Assembly: GCA_014727925.1 (NCBI GenBank)
Contig: WJMN01000027.1
Coordinates: 1 to 46,074, forward strand
DNA from: Microcaldota archaeon
Lineage (GTDB): Archaea; Micrarchaeota; Micrarchaeia; Anstonellales; Bilamarchaeaceae
Direction of reading: 5' to 3'
DNA length: 46,074 nt
In this document: in pieces, positions 35,424-44,743 of the stretch
Layout of the letters: each line of letters opens with the position of its first letter
How positions within the stretch are numbered: position 1 is the stretch's first letter
The notes under the pieces: model-generated
What the model was told of the DNA's origin: nothing
Databases searched by the model: none
Seen by the model: only the letters and a program-made list of their open reading frames with translations
Translations under genes and position numbers: made by a program

Positions 35424-36548
35424 GTGGTGAGAAGGGATCCTGGCACTTATTTCACTTTTGAGGCTTCCAAGCCCCTCCCCTTCCACCGCTGGTTTTACTA
35501 CAAGGAAGCATTTTCCCCTCCGGTTGTTGATTATTTTCTTGAATATTTTTCTTCCACCGGCCCTGTTTTTGACCCCTTTTCCGGAATAGGCACAACTCCA
35601 CTTTCCTGCAAAGCGTCCGGCTTGAAAAGCACAGCAATAGATATATCCCCCCTAGCTGTTTTTGCTTCACGCACAAAATGCGCAGATTATTCAGAAGAGG
35701 ATATTGGGGCTGCAAAAAATGAGCTCAAGGCCTTTTTCAAGAACCGGCAGGAACCCAGTTTCAGCTGGGATTTTGAGCTTTTCTCACCCCGCAAATTCTT
35801 CTCCAAGCGCAATTACAATGACATCTGCTTTATCCGGGAAAAAATTGAACAGATGGAAAACCAGAAAGTAGGCTCCCTGTTTCTCCTGGCCCTCCTCTCC
35901 ATACTCCCCCAGTCCGGCTTCTTCATAAAAGACGGCGGAGTTCTGCGCCTTGAAAAATCCAAGAGCGCCATCCCCGCAAAACATGCGTTCAAGAAAAAAG
36001 TAAAGCAGATGCTGGGAGATATAGAAATCAGCCCCATCTCCGGCCCTGAGCCGGAAATATTCCTTGCAGATGCCCGCAGCTTTTCTCCCCCTCCCCATGA
36101 ACTATTCATAACCTCCCCCCCATACCTCAACAACATAGACTATTCCAAGGTTTATGGATTAGAGCTTTCCCTGCTTTCTATGGAGAAGAATGCATCCCTC
36201 CAGATGCGCAGGGAGGCTCTGCGCTCATTCATCACAAAAGACTCAAGCAGGTCCGAGCCCCCGGAAGAAGCGGGTGAAATCGCCCACAGGATTCCGGTTG
36301 CAGGCCAGTATTTCTCAGACATGGAGAAAGTGCTCCAAAATCTCTACAAAAGTACAGAAAAAGGTGGTGCCCTGATTGTGGGCAATGCAGTTCTCCAGGG
36401 AGAGCACATAGAAGTGGACAGAATTCTTGGGGAAATAGGGAAAAGAATCGGGTTCGAATATGAAATTCCTCTCTGGATGGAAAGGATTGCGGACGTAAAG
36501 CCGGCAAAATTAAAAGTGCGGGAAAGTGCAGTAGTATTCAGGAAATAG
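35424..36548 (+). CDS. DNA methyltransferase-like (SPPY) class I methyltransferase
   Basis: VFDPFSGIGTTPLSCKASGLKSTAIDISPLAVFASRTK (SAM motif) and ITSPPYLNNIDYSKVYGLELSLL; GTG start. Confidence 0.82.
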   Translation: MVRRDPGTYFTFEASKPLPFHRWFYYKEAFSPPVVDYFLEYFSSTGPVFDPFSGIGTTPLSCKASGLKSTAIDISPLAVFASRTKCADYSEEDIGAAKNELKAFFKNRQEPSFSWDFELFSPRKFFSKRNYNDICFIREKIEQMENQKVGSLFLLALLSILPQSGFFIKDGGVLRLEKSKSAIPAKHAFKKKVKQMLGDIEISPISGPEPEIFLADARSFSPPPHELFITSPPYLNNIDYSKVYGLELSLLSMEKNASLQMRREALRSFITKDSSRSEPPEEAGEIAHRIPVAGQYFSDMEKVLQNLYKSTEKGGALIVGNAVLQGEHIEVDRILGEIGKRIGFEYEIPLWMERIADVKPAKLKVRESAVVFRK

Positions 36549-38381
36549 CTACTTTTTCCTGCCGTTTTTCCTCCTCTCCACTGACTTAAGGTACTTTATT
36601 CTCGCCCTCAGCATTTCAAGGGCTTCAGGAGTGGTGATTTTTCCAATCAGTGCAGTACATGTTGGCCGGTTAATCCCGGTGCTTTCTTTACCCCCCAGCT
36701 CTACAAACACATGCGAGGGGGCCCGGTCAAATATTGCAAGGGGGTTTCCCTCCTTATCCTTTGCTGTTGCATATTCTTCAAAACCAACAAAGTGGTGCTC
36801 TCTTCCCTCTTTGTATTCTATAAGGGCAATGACTCCAGCAACACATTCACCGGGCCGGGTTATTACTGCTTGTTTTTTTGAGATTTCCCTCCTTCCCTTT
36901 CTCCTCTCCACAACTTCAACCCTTGCTACCCTTTCCTTCCTGCCATTTTCCTCCAAACCAGTCCAGCTGTTTCTGGTTATGGATGCTTCTACATTGTTTG
37001 CAAGTTCTTCTATCCTTCGTGACATTGCTTCTACAATTGCATCTGTAATCACATTCCCTACTTTCTTACCCCTAGAAAGCCTTCCTTTTGTGCATTCTTC
37101 CTGCAGCTCCCTGGTCCTTACCTGTATCTCTACCGGAATTTCCCTCTCTTCCCCCTTTTCCCCAACCAGCATCTTTATCTTGAGGTGGGGTGCCCTGTAA
37201 CCTGTTCTTCTTTTTCCGTATTTAAGCTCTTCAAGCTTTATTTTGCCCCTATATGCATTTCCAAGGTCCATTGCAAGGGCGCTTGCCGCCACCAAAGCAT
37301 CCTTGCTCTGCGGCTCCCTGGGGTTTTTCTTTGTTTTATCCACAACAACGGTTATCCCAAGAATGTCAGTAATGTGTTCCAGGCCAAACTTTTCCTCCCC
37401 CGATTTTCTTTTTTCCTTTATTTTCCGGAACATTCTTGAGGAGGATTTTACCCTTGAGCATTCCTCTGGGTCAATTGTCTGTGACTCAAGGCTGAGTTTC
37501 CATGAATATCTTTTTTCAGTTCTCCTAAGCGACCCGTGTATACTCCTCCTGCCCCCAAGAAGTATTTTCTGGGCCCTTTCTGCAAACGGGAGAATTTCCG
37601 CCCTGTACTCCTGACATTTTTTGTATAGCTCCCTGTCATTTTCCATGCCCTTGTAGTTGCCCAATTCCAATATAGTTTCAGTTGCCACTCGTCCTATCTC
37701 ACCGATTGTTTCTGCAGTCATTCCCAGGGTTTCTGCAATAGGATAATGGACCATCTCCAGGGCCTTTCCTGTTTCCAGCTTCTCTTCCTTTCCAAGCTCC
37801 CCCCTGATTCCAAAATATTTTACATGCATCTGCCTGGCAACCAGCACGGGCACAGGGAATTCCCCATCCTGCAGGGGCTCAGCATAGAGCACCCCATATT
37901 CTTTTTCCCCTTCACCTGCCCTAAGTTTGTCCAGTTCTTCAATCATCTGGTATTTTTCCCACAGGGATTTTGTCCTTTCCCTGTATCCCAGAATAGTGTT
38001 TTGTCTCGTGTCTGCCATCTCTTCCCCATGCCTCGCATAAATCAGCGCATTTCTGATTTCTTCATCCCCAAAAAGCCTCTGGATTCTTTTATCAAGTTCT
38101 TCTAGGAATCTGTCTGCACCATTTTTCCCAAGGCATACCATAGCAGATAGGGCGCACGCAGCCAGCCCCTCTCGTATTCCCCTGGGGCCATATCCCCCAG
38201 GCTCAAACAGGCCCCTCATCTCCTCTATCATCCCTTCTGTTTTTTCTTTTCTTTCGCCTGCAATTTTATCCAGTGCATTGCGGTATGCCTTCATTAGCCT
38301 CCCAAATGCCTTCTCCTGCTGCTTTACTAGTGACTTTGGGGGACGGGATGGTCGCGTTGCCCGTTTTCTCCTGGGTGGCAT
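36549..38381 (-). CDS. RelA/SpoT-like nucleotidyltransferase (alarmone synthetase-like), 610 aa
   Basis: SRVKSSSRMFRKIKEKRKSGEEKFGLEHITDILGITVVVD ... RRTGYRAPHLKIKMLVGEKGEEREIPVEIQVRTRELQEECTKG match the RVKS..S..K / D..G / GY...H / EIQ(I/V)RT pattern; preceded by a helical region MVHYPIAETLGMTAETIGEIGRVA. Confidence 0.78.
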   Translation of the reverse strand: MPPRRKRATRPSRPPKSLVKQQEKAFGRLMKAYRNALDKIAGERKEKTEGMIEEMRGLFEPGGYGPRGIREGLAACALSAMVCLGKNGADRFLEELDKRIQRLFGDEEIRNALIYARHGEEMADTRQNTILGYRERTKSLWEKYQMIEELDKLRAGEGEKEYGVLYAEPLQDGEFPVPVLVARQMHVKYFGIRGELGKEEKLETGKALEMVHYPIAETLGMTAETIGEIGRVATETILELGNYKGMENDRELYKKCQEYRAEILPFAERAQKILLGGRRSIHGSLRRTEKRYSWKLSLESQTIDPEECSRVKSSSRMFRKIKEKRKSGEEKFGLEHITDILGITVVVDKTKKNPREPQSKDALVAASALAMDLGNAYRGKIKLEELKYGKRRTGYRAPHLKIKMLVGEKGEEREIPVEIQVRTRELQEECTKGRLSRGKKVGNVITDAIVEAMSRRIEELANNVEASITRNSWTGLEENGRKERVARVEVVERRKGRREISKKQAVITRPGECVAGVIALIEYKEGREHHFVGFEEYATAKDKEGNPLAIFDRAPSHVFVELGGKESTGINRPTCTALIGKITTPEALEMLRARIKYLKSVERRKNGRKK

Positions 38382-38437
38382 AAATTATAATTACGTGTAA
38401 AATAGTTTATATAGCTTTTCCTCCCCATAATTTTCCT

Positions 38438-39328
38438 GTGAAAACCTACATTACCGGAGCCACTGGCCGCCTCGGCCATTCTGTCCTTGAGCAAATAAAC
38501 GCAATCCCGCTTGTCCGTAAAAAATCCGGGCTCGCAAAGGAAGTGCTTACTGATTTCTCAGAGCATTCCCTGAAAAAAATCCTGAAGGGCACAACCCACA
38601 TCGTCCACCTCGCAGGCTCAGTTAAAACCTGGGACAGGAATGCACTTGAGCAGGCAAACGTGGAGCTTACCCGCTGCATCGTGAATGCTTCCCCTGAAAA
38701 CTGCCACATAGTATTTGCCAGCTCAATTTCTGTATATGGAAAAAAGCTCGCGGAAATCCCTGCAGATGAAGAAACCCCCACAAGCCCGGATTCAGATTAC
38801 GCCCGCACCAAGCTGGAAGCCGAGCAATTAGTAAAGCAAAAGAAAAAGCACACAATACTCCGCATTGGCACGCTCTATGGCCCCCAGTTCCAAGACTATT
38901 TCAATGTGCTCCGCATGATTGAGAAGGGAAAGATGAAAATCTTCGGAGATGGCTCCAACCGCATCTCCTTTATCCACTCAGAGGATTGCGCAGCCGTTTT
39001 CCCAAAGGCCCTCAAGAAAACAGGCACGTATGTTCTTGCCGGCCCTCCCGCAACCCAGCGCCAGATTTACACTTATGCAGCACGCGCACTTGGCGTGATC
39101 CCCCCTAATTCCACCCTCCCGGTTTGGGCAGGAATGCTCCTTGCACGCATCCAGGAGCTCAGGGGCAGCCCCAGGCTCACCCGCGAACACATCTCAATTC
39201 TTTCCGCAGACCGGGTTTTCGACTATTCAAAAGCCCAGCAGGAGCTCGGCTTCTCCCCCCGCCCCATAAAACGGGGGATAGAGGAGATGGTTTCCGAATA
39301 TTTGGGAAGGAAAACCCAAAACAAATAG
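38438..39328 (+). CDS. NAD-dependent epimerase/dehydratase (extended SDR)
   Basis: GTG start; KTYITGATGRLGHSVL...GTTHIVHLAGSVKTW...YARTKLEAEQLV. Confidence 0.92.
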   Translation: MKTYITGATGRLGHSVLEQINAIPLVRKKSGLAKEVLTDFSEHSLKKILKGTTHIVHLAGSVKTWDRNALEQANVELTRCIVNASPENCHIVFASSISVYGKKLAEIPADEETPTSPDSDYARTKLEAEQLVKQKKKHTILRIGTLYGPQFQDYFNVLRMIEKGKMKIFGDGSNRISFIHSEDCAAVFPKALKKTGTYVLAGPPATQRQIYTYAARALGVIPPNSTLPVWAGMLLARIQELRGSPRLTREHISILSADRVFDYSKAQQELGFSPRPIKRGIEEMVSEYLGRKTQNK

Positions 39329-39368
39329 TTATAAAGGCAATTTACGCTAATTTAGAGGGAGGTTTACC

Positions 39369-40121
39369 ATGAAAGTAGAAGATTATATTCACGAAAAGCT
39401 TGAAGAGCACAAGGCACTGCTCTTCTCGGTCCTAGACCCCCTAGACTACCCCTCGCTTGAGGATGCAATAAAAACAGCCAAGAACATGGATGAAGGAGGC
39501 GCAGACATCCTCTTAATCGGAGGAAGCACCGGGGTGCAGGGCGAAATGCTCGACCAGCTAACAAATCAGGTAAAGGAAAGCGTGGATGTTCCGGTAGTTT
39601 TCTTCCCCGGAAATATTGGAACTGTTTCCAAGTACGGTGATGCTGTCTACTTTATGTCCCTTCTCAATTCCCGCAACCCCTATTGGATTACTGGGGCCCA
39701 GACCCTTGCCGCCCCCATGGTAAAGCAATATGGAATTGAGCCTCTTCCCGTAGGCTACATGGTTGTTGAGCCCGGAGGCACAGTGGGCTGGGTAGGAGAG
39801 GCAAACAAGATACCCCGCAACAAGCCCAAGCTCGCAGCCGCAACCGCCCTGGCCGCCCAGTACATGGGCTTCAGGCTAGTAGTTACTGATGCAGGAAGCA
39901 ACCCCAAGGAGGGCCACATCCCCCTGGAGATGGTTAGTGCAGTCTCCTCCACAATCGATGTTCCCTACATAGTTGCAGGGGGAATTCGCAATCCTGAAGA
40001 GGCAAAATCCGTAATCAAAGCAGGAGCAGACATTGTCCAGGTGGGCACTTCCTTTGAGAAGAATGGCGGAGCAGATGCAGTAAAGAAATTCGTAAGCGCA
40101 GTGAGGGAGGGCAAAAAATGA
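39369..40121 (+). CDS. Geranylgeranylglyceryl phosphate synthase
   Basis: ALLFSVLDPLDYPSLEDAIKTAKNMDEGGADILLIGGSTGVQG...FFPGNIGTVSKYGDAVYFMSLLNSRNPYWITGAQ...YIVAGGIRNPEEAKSVIKAGADIVQVGT. Confidence 0.96.
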   Translation: MKVEDYIHEKLEEHKALLFSVLDPLDYPSLEDAIKTAKNMDEGGADILLIGGSTGVQGEMLDQLTNQVKESVDVPVVFFPGNIGTVSKYGDAVYFMSLLNSRNPYWITGAQTLAAPMVKQYGIEPLPVGYMVVEPGGTVGWVGEANKIPRNKPKLAAATALAAQYMGFRLVVTDAGSNPKEGHIPLEMVSAVSSTIDVPYIVAGGIRNPEEAKSVIKAGADIVQVGTSFEKNGGADAVKKFVSAVREGKK

Positions 40122-40768
40122 ACCCGGAATTCATTGAATTCCTTGTAAAAGAAGCCGCCCTGAAGTTTGGCGATTTTACTCTCAAAAGCGGAAGGAAGTC
40201 CCCCTATTTTGTAAACACGGGAGTAATCTGCACAGGGGAAGGCCTGGACAAACTGGGCAGGTTTTTCGCGTCTTCTATAATGAAGCATGGACCCGCCCCA
40301 ATAATCTACGGCCCAGCATACAAGGGAATTCCGCTTGCAGTTGCAGCCTCAATCTCCCTTTTTCGGGACCATAGCACCCCAAACAGCTGGCTCTTCAACC
40401 GCAAGGAGGTAAAGGCCCATGGGGACAAGGGCGCCTTTGTAGGAAATCTCCCCCAGGAAGGCGAAGAAGTGATCCTCATAGATGATGTGTTCACAACCGG
40501 AGGCACAAAATATGAATCCGTAGAGCTTCTCCAATCCATGGGGGCAAAGGTAAAGTCCCTCATAATAGGAGTAGACCGGGAGGAGAAAGGAGAATCCAAA
40601 AATGCAGTTGAAGAGTTTATTGAAAAAACCAAAATCCCGGTCCACTCAATTGCAAAAATTTCAGATTGCTTTGAGTATCTTAGAGGAAAGGAAATTGCCG
40701 GAAAGGTCCACGTAACTGATGAGCTCTATGCTGCCTTCCAGGAATACAGGGATGAATATGGAAAATGA
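40118..40768 (+). CDS. pyrE: Orotate phosphoribosyltransferase
   Basis: FGDFTLKSGRKSPYFVNTGVI...YGPAYKGIPLAVAASI...VILIDDVFTTGGTKYESVELL. Confidence 0.95.
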   Translation: MNPEFIEFLVKEAALKFGDFTLKSGRKSPYFVNTGVICTGEGLDKLGRFFASSIMKHGPAPIIYGPAYKGIPLAVAASISLFRDHSTPNSWLFNRKEVKAHGDKGAFVGNLPQEGEEVILIDDVFTTGGTKYESVELLQSMGAKVKSLIIGVDREEKGESKNAVEEFIEKTKIPVHSIAKISDCFEYLRGKEIAGKVHVTDELYAAFQEYRDEYGK

Positions 40769-41519
40769 AAAGCTCAAGAGATTGGCAGAGGAAACAAAAA
40801 GCATCCTCTGTTTCGGAATAGACCCGGTAAAATCCCGCATGAAAGATGAAATCGTCCCATATTTCTCAGAAATTGCTGATTCCCTCCTTGAGGAAAACCT
40901 GATTTCTGCAATCAAGCCCAATTATGCATATTTTGCAGCAGAAGGCTTTGACGGGTTGTTCGCGCTCAAAGAACTAATCGACCGCTACAAGCCCAAAACA
41001 TTCGTAATCCTTGATGCAAAGCGCGGAGATATAGGCAAGTCCAGCGAGGCATACGCTTCAGAAGTATATGATTTTTGGGGCGCGGATGCAGTAACCATCT
41101 CCCCATACATGGGAGAGGATTCTGTAAAGCCTTTCTTCAGAGAAGGGAGGCTCCCATACCTGCTGGGCCGCACAAGCAATCCGGGCGCAAGGGATTTCCA
41201 GGAACCAGACATATACAAGGAAGTTTTCCGCAAGGCAGGAGAGTGGGGAGCCGGCCTTGTAGTAGGCGCAACAAGCGAAGCAATTCCCGAAGCAGTAAGC
41301 CTTGCAGGCAAGGAAACGCCCCTGCTTATCCCGGGAATAGGCGCCCAGGGAGGCTCGTTTGCACCCCTTTCTGCACTTAAGGAAAACCCGTTTATCCATC
41401 GAGTAAATTCCTCCTCTGCAATTGCATATGCCCATGAAAAGGAGAAAATATCCCCGAAGGAAGCAGCAAAAAAGGAAGCAAAGAAAACCCTAGAAAGGAT
41501 AAACTCCCAATTATTCTGA
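40752..41519 (+). CDS. pyrF: Orotidine-5'-phosphate decarboxylase
   Basis: LCFGIDPVKSRM...ISAIKPNYAYFAAEGFDGLFAL...VILDAKRGDIGKSSEAYASEVYDFWGADAVTISPYMG; start at 40752 or 40758 overlapping the end of pyrE. Confidence 0.95.
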   Translation: MNMENEKLKRLAEETKSILCFGIDPVKSRMKDEIVPYFSEIADSLLEENLISAIKPNYAYFAAEGFDGLFALKELIDRYKPKTFVILDAKRGDIGKSSEAYASEVYDFWGADAVTISPYMGEDSVKPFFREGRLPYLLGRTSNPGARDFQEPDIYKEVFRKAGEWGAGLVVGATSEAIPEAVSLAGKETPLLIPGIGAQGGSFAPLSALKENPFIHRVNSSSAIAYAHEKEKISPKEAAKKEAKKTLERINSQLF

Positions 41520-42305
41520 ACTCCTTGTCATAATATATGAAATGGCAGCAACAAACGAAAAGAGAAAAGCCCCCCCGCCAAACACAAGCGCATTTAGCAG
41601 GAAAAGCCCTTCTATTGAGGACTGGACATAAGGAAGCGCAGACCTTAGCACAGCCAGTTCAAATTCCCCCCTAACATAATTCTCTGCCTGCCCCTCAATC
41701 AGCCAGGGAACTAGGAAAAAGCAGAGCACGCTCAGCACCACGAACCCCATTCCCCACATCCCGCTCATAAGAGAATAGTAAAATATGCCTTTGGGTATGG
41801 TGGTTGTTCCAAAATATATGATTGCAAACGCGAAAAACGCAAGTACCATCCCGATTAAAGCGAGCGGAATCCATGCATCTGCTATGCGGGAGATTTCCGG
41901 TCCGTAACGTAGCGTATACTCATCCACCTTCTGCGAAACAACCTTTCTTGCAAGGTAGTGGCGCAGCTCTTCTGTATTCTGCACCAGGCCCTGCTCTATT
42001 ACCCCGCAAACATAATCATCTGTAATCCCCTCTGACTCAAAGTCCATGTCCAGGTTTTCCCGGTACGCACAGTAGTTTACTGAACTCTGATATGTCATAG
42101 CCTCAAGCTCGGGATAGTGGCTTAGCACGAGGGGAATAATTTTTTCCGGAAGCCGGACTTTGATTGTGGCGGCAACTTCATTCTTCAATCCCGGAAGCTG
42201 GAACAGGCTTAGACCTCCCCAAACCATCAGCTGGGCAACAATAAGCATAATGCCCGCTGCACCAACAAGCAAAGGGTTCCTCATTGCCACCATTTTCCAA
42301 GCCAA
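41511..42305 (-). CDS. Hypothetical multi-TM membrane protein
   Basis: Several hydrophobic helices (LVGAAGIMLIVAQLMVWGGLSLF; WIPLALIGMVLAFFAFAIIYFG; GFVVLSVLCFFLVPWLI; FLLNALVFGGGAFLFSFVAAISYIM). Confidence 0.75.
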   Translation of the reverse strand: MAWKMVAMRNPLLVGAAGIMLIVAQLMVWGGLSLFQLPGLKNEVAATIKVRLPEKIIPLVLSHYPELEAMTYQSSVNYCAYRENLDMDFESEGITDDYVCGVIEQGLVQNTEELRHYLARKVVSQKVDEYTLRYGPEISRIADAWIPLALIGMVLAFFAFAIIYFGTTTIPKGIFYYSLMSGMWGMGFVVLSVLCFFLVPWLIEGQAENYVRGEFELAVLRSALPYVQSSIEGLFLLNALVFGGGAFLFSFVAAISYIMTRSSE

Positions 42306-42336
42306 GCTATAAAAATTATGGGAATGAATTCAGCCC

Positions 42337-43089
42337 ATGAACCCACTCCTCCGGAAGCTAAATCTCCCGAAAAAGGATTCCCACAAAGCTGAGAATGGAA
42401 AGCTGCTTGTGGTGGGAGGGGGCAGAGAGTACCACGGTGCCCCCTTTTTTTCAATAAACGCGGCAAAACGCTTCTGCGACCTTGTTTATTTTATGCCCGG
42501 CTCACCCGCCCCAAATATCCTTCATTCCATCCGCAACATACCCGAAGCCATAATCTCTTCAGGTTTTCCCGATGCTGACTGCGCACTGTATGGCCCAGGG
42601 CTGGGAAGCTCGAAGTTTCCCTTTTCAAAGGTGAGCGAACGCTATGAAAAAATTGTAATAGACGGGGATGGGCTCAGGAAAATCCGCAGGAATTCCCTGG
42701 AAGGATGCATTCTCACCCCACACGAAAAGGAATTCGAGGACCTTTCCGGCGCCCCCGCAACGCCCAAAGAAGTGAAGCGGTTTGCAGCGGAAAATTCCTG
42801 CACTATCCTGAAAAAAGGAAAAGTTGACATTATCACCGATGGAAAAAAGATGGTTAAAAACAGGAAGGGGAATGCCGGGATGACTAAAGGGGGGACAGGA
42901 GATGTCCTTTCAGGCTTGACTGCTGCCCTATTCTGCATGAACTCCCCGCTTGTTGCAGCAGCCTCAGCCGCATTCCTTACAGGGTATGCAGGAGACCTTC
43001 TTTTCAAAAAGCAAAAATACGCCTACTGCGCTTCCGACCTCGCAGAAGCGCTTCCACTTGCTTTCAAAAAAGCGCTGGAGAAGCAGTAG
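42337..43089 (+). CDS. nnrD: ADP-dependent NAD(P)H-hydrate dehydratase (YjeF_C/carbohydrate-kinase-like)
   Basis: GKLLVVGGGREYHGAPFFSINAA...GPGLGSS...ILTPHEKEFEDLSG...GNAGMTKGGTGDVLSGLTAALF. Confidence 0.93.
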   Translation: MNPLLRKLNLPKKDSHKAENGKLLVVGGGREYHGAPFFSINAAKRFCDLVYFMPGSPAPNILHSIRNIPEAIISSGFPDADCALYGPGLGSSKFPFSKVSERYEKIVIDGDGLRKIRRNSLEGCILTPHEKEFEDLSGAPATPKEVKRFAAENSCTILKKGKVDIITDGKKMVKNRKGNAGMTKGGTGDVLSGLTAALFCMNSPLVAAASAAFLTGYAGDLLFKKQKYAYCASDLAEALPLAFKKALEKQ

Positions 43090-43097
43090 AACACTAT

Positions 43098-44420
43098 TTA
43101 GCCTACTCTTATCTTTTTTACCCGCACATGCGGCCCCCCGTCACTGACCCGCACATTCTGCCCATCCTTTCCGCAGAATCCAGGGGAGATTCCAAAGTCT
43201 TTTCCCACCCCATCTACTTCATGAAGTGTCTGGAGGATTGTTCCGGTTATAGACACTGCCCGTATTCTCTTTCCTTTTTCTCCTTCTTGCACGGGGAATG
43301 CCTCCTCACATCTGAACATGAACTGGCCGGTAAAGGGGTCCACGCTTCCCCCGCTCATCCCCTTAAGGTAAAGTCCTTCCTTAATGTCCATCAGTTCCCC
43401 CAGCCTTTCCTCTCCGGGCTCAATGCAGGTGTTGCTCATCCTCACAACCGGCCCGTAGCTGTAGGATTCTGCCCTTGCATGTCCGTTTGGCTCTTCACCC
43501 AGCTCTTCTGCGGTTTCAAGGGAGTGGAGCCTGCCTGCAACCACACCCTTTTTTATCAGCTCAACCCTCTTCCCCATTACCCCCTCACTGTCAAACTTGT
43601 ACTTCCCGAACCCATTTTCCAAAGACGGGTCGTCCCAGATGGTTATCATCTCTGAGCCAATCTTCTTTCCTGCCTTGTCTCCTAATATTGAAGCTCCGTC
43701 AATTATGCCGTCCGCTTCGCAGGCGTGCCCCACAGCTTCATGGGCAAATACACCTGCAAGGTCATTATCCATTATTATGGTGTAAACTCCCGGCTTCGCA
43801 GGTTCTGCATCAAGCGATTCTTCACATTTTCTTTTTGCCTCTGCTGCATGCCAGAAGAGTTTTTCCCTGTCCCATTTTTTCAGGGAGCTGTACCTTTCTC
43901 TGCCATCTTCTATCCGCTCCCCCTTCTTGCCCACAGCAGAAAACCTGCCGTAGATTATAGTAGTTTCTGCGATTATTTCCGCCCCCAGCGAATTGTAATA
44001 TTCCTCTGCGTTGGTCTCTTCAAATAGCCCCACGGTGCGGTTTTTTATCCTTCCCCCTTCCATCTCTTTCCCCAGTTCCCCGGAAAGTTCCACCAGTTCT
44101 TCTGCCCCTATTTTGTTGCTTGATTTTTTCTTTTCTGATTTTGGACAGGCGCCCCTCTCTGCCAGTTTCAGGTTTCCCCTGCCCAGTGCAGCCAGTTTTT
44201 TTGCACTCTTGAGCAATTCCTCCATTTTTTCCGGATTCCCTGAGGCAAACCCCCAGCACCCATTTTTGAATACCCTTACGCTTCCCCCGGCACCAGTTCC
44301 TGAGTTTGTCTGGATTTCCCCATCCTTGAACCTGCTGTTTGAAAACTCAAGGCGCTCCACCCTCGCCTCGCAAAAATCCTTTTCTTTTTCAAGAATTGAG
44401 AGGATGGCATCTGGGTCCAT
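43098..44420 (-). CDS. tldD: TldD family metalloprotease
   Basis: VFAHEAVGHACEADGI (HExxxH), RAESYSYGPVVRMSNTCIEPGE, YLKGMSGGSVDPFTGQFMF. Confidence 0.93.
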   Translation of the reverse strand: MDPDAILSILEKEKDFCEARVERLEFSNSRFKDGEIQTNSGTGAGGSVRVFKNGCWGFASGNPEKMEELLKSAKKLAALGRGNLKLAERGACPKSEKKKSSNKIGAEELVELSGELGKEMEGGRIKNRTVGLFEETNAEEYYNSLGAEIIAETTIIYGRFSAVGKKGERIEDGRERYSSLKKWDREKLFWHAAEAKRKCEESLDAEPAKPGVYTIIMDNDLAGVFAHEAVGHACEADGIIDGASILGDKAGKKIGSEMITIWDDPSLENGFGKYKFDSEGVMGKRVELIKKGVVAGRLHSLETAEELGEEPNGHARAESYSYGPVVRMSNTCIEPGEERLGELMDIKEGLYLKGMSGGSVDPFTGQFMFRCEEAFPVQEGEKGKRIRAVSITGTILQTLHEVDGVGKDFGISPGFCGKDGQNVRVSDGGPHVRVKKIRVG

Positions 44421-44743
44421 TATTCTCCAGCTCCCCTGGTTCCTGTCCCGATGATGCCCTTATAGAATGCGTACTGTTCCCTGTTTTTTATAAGCACAAG
44501 AAGCACCCCTTCATGCAGCCGCTTCAGCACAATGTTTCCACGGTCGGTGGTTGCCACCAGCTCGCTTGCGCTTTCTCCTGCCTGCCTCAGCAGGCCATCT
44601 CCAACGTTGAATGCAGATGCGGCCTGGGTTTCAACTCCGCTTTCCATACCGAAATTAGAAGCAATTCTTGAGCCGTCCAGTGCAAGCACTGCCGCCATAA
44701 TGTCCCTTTCCTTGAGCTTGTCTAGAAGATTCTGGTAATTCAT
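44420..44743 (-). CDS. Roadblock/LC7-like protein
   Basis: MAAVLALDGSRIASNFGMESGVETQAASAFNVGDGLLRQAGESASELVATTDRGNIVLKRLHEGVLLVLIKN. Confidence 0.7.
   Translation of the reverse strand: MNYQNLLDKLKERDIMAAVLALDGSRIASNFGMESGVETQAASAFNVGDGLLRQAGESASELVATTDRGNIVLKRLHEGVLLVLIKNREQYAFYKGIIGTGTRGAGE

Noticed and set aside
35424-36548. Complete restriction-modification system
   Set aside because: Only a methyltransferase-like gene is present; neighbours (RNase HI, RSH-like) are not restriction subunits.
36631-37200. 189-aa plus-strand ORF inside the RelA/SpoT-like gene
   Set aside because: Antisense shadow of a CDS with clear domain motifs.
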